In this document: one piece after another, positions 48,467 to 55,796 of the stretch
Numbering within the stretch: the stretch's first letter is position 1
Layout of the letters: every line of letters starts with the position of its first letter
NCBI GenBank assembly: GCA_944349335.1
Contig: CALVMW010000001.1
Span: 741,671 to 805,670, forward strand
DNA length: 64,000 nucleotides
Reading direction: 5' to 3'
Source: an uncultured Bacilli bacterium
GTDB taxonomy: Bacteria > Bacillota_I > Bacilli_A > RFN20 > CAG-288
The notes under the pieces: model-generated
The model's database searches: none
Told to the model about the DNA's origin: nothing
The model's input: only the letters and a program-made list of their open reading frames with translations
Made by a program: the position numbers and the translations under genes

Positions 48467-50067
48467 TGGGAAAAGAATTTGTCGCAAAATTAAAAGAAGC
48501 AGTCATCTCTATTTTTCCAATAATTATTTTATTAGTTATTTTAAATTTTGCTGCGCCTAGTTTTTCCCTTGATCCTCAATATAATAATGCGGGTCCGGTC
48601 TTTACAAATTTCATGATTTCAGTTATTCCTTTAGTTATTGGTTTAGCCTTATTTAATATGGGTGCTGAAAAAGCGATGGGAAAGATCGGTGAACTTGCGG
48701 GTTCTTCTTTAACTAAAAAGAAATCTCTTATTTTATTAGTAGTTATCGCTGTTTTATTAGGAACTTTAATCACGATTGCTGAACCTGATCTATCAGTTTT
48801 CTCTTTGCGTTTATTCCCTTCAGGTCCTCATTATTTATTAGTAGTTATCGCCGCTTTAGGTGTCGGTGTCATGCTTGCTGTCGCTATTATTAGAGTCATC
48901 ATGCAAAAGTCTATTAAAGTTTGGTTAGTCATTGCTTATGGACTTGTGTTTTTATTAGGCTGCTTAGCTGATGAGTCTTTTTATTCGATAGTTTTTGATG
49001 CTGGTGGCGCTACAACTTCAGCGGTTTCCTCACCTTTTATTATCTCTTTTGGTATCGGTGTAGCTGCGGTTAGAGGTGGTAAAAATTCAGAAGATGATTC
49101 TTTTGGTTATGCTGGACTTTGTTCTTTAGGCCCCCTTATCACAGTTATGATTATGGCTATCTTCTTAGGAAATAATAAAGAGTTCATCTTGGGTAACGTA
49201 AATAATCAAGTTATTGAAATAGAAAATGAGCTTCAACAGGTCACTTTATTTAGTGATATTCCTAACTTCTACTATGCTAAATTTATTGATTCTATTAAAG
49301 AGGTGTCAATTTCTTTAGCCCCTATCGTCGCTTTCTTCATCGTTTATTGTTTTATTTTCAAAATTCAAAAAAGAGATCTTTATTCGATTATTATCGGTTT
49401 GATTTTCACTTTTATCGGTTTAGTTATTTTCCTGATGGGTGCGAATGCTGGTTTTATCCCTGTCGCTGTTATTTTAGGTCAATCCTTTATTAATATTGAT
49501 CTTTCTTTATTCTTAATCTTTGGCTTTGTGATTGGAAATCTTATTATTTTAGCTGAACCAGCTGTTCATGTTTTAGCTGATCAGGTAGCAGAAGTTACTC
49601 GCGGTTCTATTAGAAAATCAACTGTCTTTTTAGCTCTATGTATCGGAACAGGTATCTCTGTTTTCTTAAATATTATCCGTATCTATTTTGATATACCGAT
49701 ACTTATGATAATTGGACCTATTTATATTGTTTCATTTATCTTATGTTTCTTAGTTCCCGATTTATATGTCGCTATCGCTTTTGATTCGACTGGTGTGGCT
49801 ACAGGAACTTTATCTTCTTGTTTCTTATTACCTCTGTTTATCGGTTTTACTAACGCTTATTATGGTAAGACTTTAACAGGTGATGCTTTAGCCGCAAAGG
49901 TGTTAGAGAACGGCTTTGGTATTATCGGTATGATTTCTACTATGCCGATTATCTCTATTGAACTTATCGGTCTTATTGCGAAGATTAAGAATAAGCAAGC
50001 TTATAAGAAAGCTTTGCTTCGTGTTAAAGAGTTTGATGATAGTCAAGTCATTCATCTTCCCGGGTAG
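48466..50067 (+). CDS. DUF1538 family membrane transporter
   Basis: A 533-residue protein with about 12 membrane helices in two similar halves. Each half carries the family's AEP signature: TIAEPDLSVF (about nt 48772-48801) and ILAEPAVHVLADQVAEVTRG in the second half, followed by an acidic/serine loop. DUF1538 proteins are predicted cation transporters; a two-gene form from Halomonas (UmpAB) has, as I recall, been reported as a Na+/H+ antiporter. ATG 48466 is chosen over the in-frame GTG at 48463 because AAGGAG is better spaced. The start overlaps the ABC/FtsX stop. Two P-II-like genes follow, a frequent partnership that suggests nucleotide-responsive control. Confidence 0.85.
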   Translation: MGKEFVAKLKEAVISIFPIIILLVILNFAAPSFSLDPQYNNAGPVFTNFMISVIPLVIGLALFNMGAEKAMGKIGELAGSSLTKKKSLILLVVIAVLLGTLITIAEPDLSVFSLRLFPSGPHYLLVVIAALGVGVMLAVAIIRVIMQKSIKVWLVIAYGLVFLLGCLADESFYSIVFDAGGATTSAVSSPFIISFGIGVAAVRGGKNSEDDSFGYAGLCSLGPLITVMIMAIFLGNNKEFILGNVNNQVIEIENELQQVTLFSDIPNFYYAKFIDSIKEVSISLAPIVAFFIVYCFIFKIQKRDLYSIIIGLIFTFIGLVIFLMGANAGFIPVAVILGQSFINIDLSLFLIFGFVIGNLIILAEPAVHVLADQVAEVTRGSIRKSTVFLALCIGTGISVFLNIIRIYFDIPILMIIGPIYIVSFILCFLVPDLYVAIAFDSTGVATGTLSSCFLLPLFIGFTNAYYGKTLTGDALAAKVLENGFGIIGMISTMPIISIELIGLIAKIKNKQAYKKALLRVKEFDDSQVIHLPG

Positions 50068-50078
50068 GAGTAGAAGTT

Positions 50079-50516
50079 ATGCTAAAGAAAATTGTTCAAA
50101 GATTTGAGACAAAGAATAAGAAGAAACCTATCAGTAGGGAACCTTTTGATCAGCGCGAAAAACTTTATTCTTTAGTCGCTATCATAACTATTGTCAATAG
50201 GCATCAAGCTCAGTTCTTTTTAAAATCTTATGAGCATTTAGGTGCTTCTTTATCATTAGTACTCTATGCTCATTCGATGCCACCAGAAGAAATCATTCAA
50301 ATGTTAGGGCAAGATGTAACGAAAAAGGATATTATTATCACTATTGCTAGAAAAGAGTATGTTAAAGATATGTTAGAAGTAGTAAAAGAGCGATTTAAGA
50401 TTTCTAAAGCTAGTAAAGGTGTCGCTTTTGTTGTACCAGTCGATTCTGTAAGTGGAGTATCAGTTTATAAGTTTTTAAGCGATTTTGAAAAGGAGGCCCG
50501 CATCAATGGAGAATGA
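50079..50516 (+). CDS. P-II-like regulatory protein, diverged
   Basis: A 145-residue protein. After a basic 28-residue N-terminal extension it has a ferredoxin-like fold pattern: LYSLVAIITIVNRHQAQFFL, a beta-alpha-beta unit and KGVAFVVPVDSVSGV near the end, as in P-II proteins. The Tyr-bearing T-loop of GlnB is replaced by a short stretch (YAHSMPPEEIIQML), so it is P-II-like rather than classical. It lies eleven bases after the DUF1538 gene and overlaps the next P-II gene by eleven bases. A role in sensing nucleotides and gating the transporter is inferred from gene order. Confidence 0.7.
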   Translation: MLKKIVQRFETKNKKKPISREPFDQREKLYSLVAIITIVNRHQAQFFLKSYEHLGASLSLVLYAHSMPPEEIIQMLGQDVTKKDIIITIARKEYVKDMLEVVKERFKISKASKGVAFVVPVDSVSGVSVYKFLSDFEKEARINGE

Positions 50517-50850
50517 AGATAAAAAATCATTGATTTTAGTTGTCGTTAATAAAGGTTCGACTGACCTTGTTATGAACGCTGCTAGAAAAGCAGGTTCTAA
50601 AGGAGGGACAATCACTGTCGCTAGAGGTACTGGTAATCCTGAAGTTGCTAAGTTTTATGGATTAGCTATTCAACCAGAAAAAGAATTAGTTTTTATTGTA
50701 GTTGATGCAAAGATAAAAGATGATGTTATGAAACACATCTATGATGAGGCTGGTTTAGATACTCAAGGACAAGGAATAATTATCTCTTTACCTATTCTCG
50801 ATGCTGTTGGTTTTGAACCATTAGAAGAGTACGACGAAGAGAAAATGTAA
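50506..50850 (+). CDS. P-II family regulatory protein
   Basis: A 114-residue protein. The start is ATG 50506, nine bases after AAGGAGG; an in-frame TTG at 50485 would be inside the ribosome site. P-II features: SLILVVVNKGSTDLVMNAARKAG as the first strand and helix, GSKGGTITVARGTGNPE in the T-loop region (compare GQKGHTEIYRG of GlnB), and KHIYDEAGLDTQGQGIIISLPI at the C-terminal strand. No glutamine synthetase or AmtB gene is near, so its target is more likely the DUF1538 protein. Confidence 0.82.
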   Translation: MENEDKKSLILVVVNKGSTDLVMNAARKAGSKGGTITVARGTGNPEVAKFYGLAIQPEKELVFIVVDAKIKDDVMKHIYDEAGLDTQGQGIIISLPILDAVGFEPLEEYDEEKM

Positions 50851-50930
50851 CTGCTTTCATTAATTTGTTATTTTTTTCTATTTTTTCAAAAATATGCACC
50901 TTAAGGATAAATAAAATTTATATTTATGCT

Positions 50931-50947
50931 TTGTAAGCGCTTAACAA
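50931..50947. promoter_or_regulatory. LacI/CcpA-type operator upstream of the subtilisin gene
   Basis: TTGTAAGCGCTTAACAA is a near-perfect palindrome around AAGCGCTT, with one extra base in the right arm. On the minus strand GTTAAGCGCTTACA fits 12 of 14 cre positions. A convincing -35/-10 pair was not found beside it. Confidence 0.6.
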
Positions 50948-51019
50948 TATATGATTTTTAAGGCTTTTTCTGAAAAAAAGCTAATTTATAAGATGGTTTT
51001 GTTATTTTTAAGAAAAAAA

Positions 51020-51071
51020 GGAGAAAAAATTGCAAGTTTTTAATTTTTAAATTTTTTCTCCACTTCTTGCA
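51020..51071 (+). promoter_or_regulatory. Candidate hairpin/pseudoknot in the subtilisin leader
   Basis: GGAGAAAAAATT (51020-51031) and AATTTTTTCTCC (51050-51061) are perfect 12-base complements. TGCAAG in the loop (51031-51036) also pairs with CTTGCA (51066-51071) just past the stem, which would make a pseudoknot or a switch. It ends 38 bases before the Shine-Dalgarno. No T-run follows, so it is not an ordinary terminator. Confidence 0.45.
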
Positions 51072-51120
51072 TTATTTTGCGGTCTATTTAAAATTATTAT
51101 GCGTTTTTGGAGGTTATAAA

Positions 51121-54100
51121 ATGAAAAAGTTGATTAAACTTGCATCCTTTGTAACTCTCGTCGCTTTAGGTGGATTAGCTATGACAGCTTCTCCGATCGA
51201 TGTTCCTGGAGCGGAAGATGGTACTTTAAAGGATTACATTGTCACTTTGAATGCTCCTGTCGGTGAAAAAGGTGACTCTGAAAGACAGCGCACGCTTAAT
51301 GAAATTAAATATCTTCTTGATGAAGATACTTATGAAATTACAAACACTTATAGTGTTGTTATGAATGGCTTTGCTATCCGTACTGATGAAGCTAGCGCTG
51401 ATATTATCTCTTCTATTTCTACTGTTGCTGCAATTGATGAATCACATACTTATGCAGCTCCTGAATCAGTAGATAACGCTGTTACTTTTAGTGCTGAGAA
51501 TAATTATTTAGAAGAAAAATTAGGTAATTATTCTGCTAGTACAATCGCTGCTGATCCTACTTCAGTAACAACAGCTATCAGAGATGCTTCTGGTGATCAA
51601 AGCGCTGAGGCTAAGCTTGGTCAAGGTATCTCTATCGGTATCATCGATACTGGTCTTTTACTTAATAACGTTGAAGGAACTCCTGAAAGAGCGGAAGCTC
51701 TCTCTTATGCCGGTAATGAATATACCCTTAATGCTCCTGCTTTTATTCCTTTAACTGGTGATGCTGCTAGTGCAGCCAAAATTACTCAGGAGACAATCGC
51801 TGAATCTCTTACTGGCACTGTCTCTTCTTCTGAACTTTCTAATTACTATTCTTATATTAATAATAAGATTCCTTTTGCTCGTGATTACACAGGTTCGGAA
51901 GATAATTATGTTAATCCTAACCCCGACTCTGCTCACGGTACTCACGTCGCTTCATTAGCTGGTGCTAATGGTGAAGAATTCCAAGGTATTTCTCCTAACT
52001 CTCAGTTAGCTATTTTAAAAGTCTTCCCTGATGATGGTTCGGGTGCAAGTGATGCTGATGTTATTCAAGCTTTAGAAGATTCAGCTAAACTTCACCTTGA
52101 TGTCGTTAACCTTTCTTTAGGTACTGACCTCATGGATGATTCTGATACAGTTGCTGATGCTACATATCAAGCTATTCAAGGCGCTGTTGATGCTGGCGTT
52201 ATTGTTAACTATGCTGCTGGTAACTCTGGTAAAGCTTCTTTCTCTTCTTCTGAAGGCTATTCTGATTTCACCACTGATACAGTTGAGACTGGTATTTTAG
52301 GTTCTTCTTCATTACTTGATGAAAGAGCTAATATCGTCGCTTCTTCTAACCCTGCTCAAGCTTTCTACACTTCTATTATGATCGTCGATGGAACAGCTGT
52401 CTCTTATGATGATCAAGTTATCAATAAAGCTAATTCTGATATCTCTTTTGACTTCGAACATCCGTTAACTGAATTATTAAAAGGTGAAACTAGCGGAGAA
52501 TTTGAATTTGTTCGTATCGGTGGCGTCGGTACTTTAGATGATTTTGCCGCTGCTTGCGAAGCTAATGGTTTAACAGATCTCTCCGGTAAAATCGCTGTTG
52601 TCGATAGAGGTGAATTACAGTTCATTGAAAAGAACGCTAATGCTGAACAATATAATGCTCTCGCTTTAATTGTTGTCAACGATAATCCCTCTGTTACCTT
52701 TAACTTCTCCTTCGATTTCAATGATGGTAATCCTAATATCCCTAACGTTTTAGTCTTCCAAAATATGGGTTCTGTCTTCGGTGAAGTTAACTCTATCGGT
52801 ACTTTAACTATTTCTCAAAACTCTGTTGAAACTGCCCCTGATGGCAATATTTACTCTTCATTCTCCAATGATGGTCCGACTTATGACCTTGATATCAACC
52901 CTACTATCGCCGCTCCTGGTCAATCTGTAATCGGTGCTATCTCTGCTGATATTGTCGGTTCCGAGTCTGGCATTAGAGGTTATGATAATATGTCTGGTAC
53001 CTCAATGGCCACTCCTAACTTTACAGGTGCTATCGCTTCTATCTTATCTGAGAAATATCCTTCTAATGGTGGCGTTTTAGCTTTAAGTGAAGAAGAATAT
53101 GAAGCTTATAAGAAGAATGTTTCTGGCCTCGCTATGTCAACTGCTAATCCGATCAACGATACAACAGGTGATAATAAGGCTTCAGTTAGAATTCAAGGTG
53201 CTGGTAACGTTCAAGTTGCTGACGCTTTATTAAGTGATGCTTATGTTACAACTACTGTCACCGAAGATAGCGCAGACTCTTGGCAAGAAGTCGGTGATGA
53301 AGTTAGCAAAGTTGAACTTAAGAATGGTGGTACTCTCTTCACTGATCTTTCCAAAGAAAATGAAGCTTATATTGAGTTTAGTTACACTATCCATAACGAT
53401 TCTTCCGAAACTAGAACTTATACTCCTTCCATCTCTTTAATGATTCCTGAACTTCGTGAACAGATCACAAGATCTGAATATGAAGATCAACTTGTCAATC
53501 AACCTGACCAAGTTGAAGATATTCCTGAAAATCTCCCTGGTACTCTTACCTTCACAACTAATGATGACACTTTAACTTTAGATGATGATCATCAGTTAAG
53601 CGGCAATTTAGTTGTTCAACCTCATAGCACTGCTAGCGGAGAAGTTAAACTTAGAATCGATGATATTCACATTTCTAAACAATTCGATGATAATAATGAA
53701 ATTCCTGCTTTCGAAGGTACTTTAAGAGAATATTTTAACCAGTACTTTAACCAAGAAGGCCAAGCTGGTGGTTCTTATGTTGAAGGTTTCTTAACTTTAA
53801 CTGAGGCTTCTGGTGATAGCCGTAAGGATTTATCACTCCCTTACATGGGCTTCTATGGTGATTATACTAAGGGTGAAGCTGTTGAACCTTTCGACTTTGA
53901 AAAGGAAGAAGGACGCCTCTATAATTCTGATCTTGTTGACTCTTATATGAGAGGTCTCTCTAATCGTCAATATGCTAGACCTAATGCTTACACTGGTTCT
54001 TATATGTCTTCTACTTCTGCTTTCACTGCAACTCAACAAGCTAATGTCTCTAATATGAGAAGCTCCGTCAGAGCTAATGGTACTTCTTACTTATCATTAG

Positions 54101-55245
54101 AAGGACCTGATGGTTATTCTTCTTTATACGCTGGTGCTACTGATATTTCTGATACTATCGCTGTTCAACTCTTCTTCAATAGATCTTTAAGCGATGCTAC
54201 TTGGTCTATTAAGCAAAATGATCACATCTTAGAACAGGGTGAAATTAAGATGTGGCGTGAAGGTACAAACTACACCGATAATGTTGGTGGCGTTAACGGT
54301 TACTATAAGTCCATGCTTATCGCTGGTGAGACCGGCTATTCAATGTATTCTGGTTTAGCTTCTATCGACCTTTCTGATTTAGACGATGCAGATAATTATG
54401 TCTTAGAATTCAACTATACCTTACAAGCTACTAAGACAGTTCAGACTAAGACTTATAACCTTGTTATCGATTCTGAAGCTCCTGAATATTTAGGTGCTGA
54501 AATTGAAAAAGATGGTGATAGACAATATCTTAATGTCTATTCTCGTAATGGTGATGCTGGTACTTTCATCTCTGCTTTAGGTGGTTCTTTCGTTCCTACT
54601 TTAGTTGAAGGTACAACTGATGTTTACAGAACTCGTATCTCTCTTTCTAACTCAATGTTAGAACAAGATAAAGTTCACCTCTTATTAAGAGATTACGCTC
54701 ACAACGAAACTTCTGTTACTATCCATCCTTCTAGTCTCAATACTATCGTTGTTTCTAACGATATCGACAATACTTATGATTTCGCCTTCTCAAGATTATC
54801 TGCTTCTGGTGGATATATCACTTATCTCTTCGAAGTCTATCAAAATGGTGTCCCCGCTGATGGCTTTGATTCTCCTGTCACACTCTATCTCTACTATGGA
54901 GAAGATTTTGATCTCTCTACCTTCTATTTAGAGATCGATGGAGTTGAAGTCACTCCTAGTTATGATGCTGAGACTGGTTATGTCTCTATTACCTTCGAAC
55001 CTATCGATGGTGCATCAACTATTGTTGTTAATGTTGAACCTAGCGAGATAGTTCCACCTGATGATGGTGATCATGGTGATGATGGTGATAGTTCTTCCAC
55101 TCCTGGTGAGAACCCTGAGCCTGAAAATCCTAGCACTAGTGAAGGCTTACCTGCTTGGGCTATCGCTTTAATTGTTGTTGGTTCTTTAGTTGTTGTCGGT
55201 GGTGTTGTCGCTTTAGTTATCGTTTTAACTAAGAAGAAAAAGTAA
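51121..55245 (+). CDS. Large cell-envelope subtilisin-like serine protease (S8)
   Basis: A 1374-residue secreted protease. ATG 51121 follows GGAGGT by six bases; an upstream in-frame ATG at 51067 has no ribosome site. Order: signal peptide, inhibitor I9-like propeptide (about 30-115), S8 domain with D176 (GIIDTG), H272 (HGTHVAS) and S628 (GTSMATP), a PA domain inserted at about 405-560, Fn3-like beta domains, an acidic Asp/Gly/Ser/Pro linker and one C-terminal helix (about 1345-1370) ending in four Lys. The plan is that of lactocepin/C5a-peptidase proteases, but with a plain membrane anchor in place of LPXTG. An oligopeptide importer follows at 55797, so peptide feeding is the likely role. 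Confidence 0.94.
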   Translation: MKKLIKLASFVTLVALGGLAMTASPIDVPGAEDGTLKDYIVTLNAPVGEKGDSERQRTLNEIKYLLDEDTYEITNTYSVVMNGFAIRTDEASADIISSISTVAAIDESHTYAAPESVDNAVTFSAENNYLEEKLGNYSASTIAADPTSVTTAIRDASGDQSAEAKLGQGISIGIIDTGLLLNNVEGTPERAEALSYAGNEYTLNAPAFIPLTGDAASAAKITQETIAESLTGTVSSSELSNYYSYINNKIPFARDYTGSEDNYVNPNPDSAHGTHVASLAGANGEEFQGISPNSQLAILKVFPDDGSGASDADVIQALEDSAKLHLDVVNLSLGTDLMDDSDTVADATYQAIQGAVDAGVIVNYAAGNSGKASFSSSEGYSDFTTDTVETGILGSSSLLDERANIVASSNPAQAFYTSIMIVDGTAVSYDDQVINKANSDISFDFEHPLTELLKGETSGEFEFVRIGGVGTLDDFAAACEANGLTDLSGKIAVVDRGELQFIEKNANAEQYNALALIVVNDNPSVTFNFSFDFNDGNPNIPNVLVFQNMGSVFGEVNSIGTLTISQNSVETAPDGNIYSSFSNDGPTYDLDINPTIAAPGQSVIGAISADIVGSESGIRGYDNMSGTSMATPNFTGAIASILSEKYPSNGGVLALSEEEYEAYKKNVSGLAMSTANPINDTTGDNKASVRIQGAGNVQVADALLSDAYVTTTVTEDSADSWQEVGDEVSKVELKNGGTLFTDLSKENEAYIEFSYTIHNDSSETRTYTPSISLMIPELREQITRSEYEDQLVNQPDQVEDIPENLPGTLTFTTNDDTLTLDDDHQLSGNLVVQPHSTASGEVKLRIDDIHISKQFDDNNEIPAFEGTLREYFNQYFNQEGQAGGSYVEGFLTLTEASGDSRKDLSLPYMGFYGDYTKGEAVEPFDFEKEEGRLYNSDLVDSYMRGLSNRQYARPNAYTGSYMSSTSAFTATQQANVSNMRSSVRANGTSYLSLEGPDGYSSLYAGATDISDTIAVQLFFNRSLSDATWSIKQNDHILEQGEIKMWREGTNYTDNVGGVNGYYKSMLIAGETGYSMYSGLASIDLSDLDDADNYVLEFNYTLQATKTVQTKTYNLVIDSEAPEYLGAEIEKDGDRQYLNVYSRNGDAGTFISALGGSFVPTLVEGTTDVYRTRISLSNSMLEQDKVHLLLRDYAHNETSVTIHPSSLNTIVVSNDIDNTYDFAFSRLSASGGYITYLFEVYQNGVPADGFDSPVTLYLYYGEDFDLSTFYLEIDGVEVTPSYDAETGYVSITFEPIDGASTIVVNVEPSEIVPPDDGDHGDDGDSSSTPGENPEPENPSTSEGLPAWAIALIVVGSLVVVGGVVALVIVLTKKKK

Positions 55246-55258
55246 AAATATGATCTCT

Positions 55259-55288
55259 AAAGGCTCTAGCTAAACTCTAGAGCCTTTA
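55259..55288 (+). terminator. Hairpin after the protease gene
   Basis: A perfect 11-bp stem (55259-55269 with 55277-55287) and a 7-base loop, but only three T follow. Termination may be partial. Confidence 0.65.
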
Positions 55289-55309
55289 GAAGATTTTAAT
55301 TTAAGAACA

Positions 55310-55684
55310 ATGTTGTTTTCCCGATATATCAAAGTGATAGTCTCCTGGATTATCGCTCTAGTTATACCTGCTATAATCATTCCTCTAGTCGCTGTTTATA
55401 CTGAATTTGGTCTTAGTAATATCTTTGCTATCATCGGAGTCTTATATTTAGGTATTATTGGACTTTGGGAAGTTAGTAGACTTGGTGCATTTGATATTTT
55501 TTCTTATCAATTCACTAATCTCTTCTACTCTTTTTTAAAGCATTCACCTAAAAAATATAGCGATTATATGGAATATAAGTCGTATGCTAGTGAAAAAAGA
55601 AGTTTATCATTCTTTCCTTGGCTACCCTTTACTATAGTCGGTGTTATTCTTGTTATTGTTTCTATTATTCTTGCTAATGTTTAA
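55310..55684 (+). CDS. Small membrane protein (DUF3899-like)
   Basis: A 124-residue protein with two membrane helices near the N-terminus (about 8-30 and 35-55), a middle cytoplasmic part (RLGAFDIFSYQFTNLFYSF...YMEYKSYASEKRS) and a last helix (100-122). The layout, including a GxFDIFSY-type motif after helix 2, resembles the DUF3899 family of Firmicutes; I cannot confirm this without a search. No Shine-Dalgarno precedes the ATG. It stands between the protease terminator and the Opp operon promoter region. Function unknown. Confidence 0.65.
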   Translation: MLFSRYIKVIVSWIIALVIPAIIIPLVAVYTEFGLSNIFAIIGVLYLGIIGLWEVSRLGAFDIFSYQFTNLFYSFLKHSPKKYSDYMEYKSYASEKRSLSFFPWLPFTIVGVILVIVSIILANV

Positions 55685-55796
55685 AAGAGCAATATTATTT
55701 TTCGATTTTTTGTAGAATACTTTATCTTATTTGATAAAATTATAAGTAGAAAATTATTTTCTTTATTTATACATGTTTAAAAGGAGGAAGAAAAAA

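Noticed and set aside
55070-55245. Sortase anchor at the end of the subtilisin
   Set aside because: The C-terminus has a hydrophobic helix and Lys tail but no LPXTG-like motif before it; plain membrane anchoring fits better.
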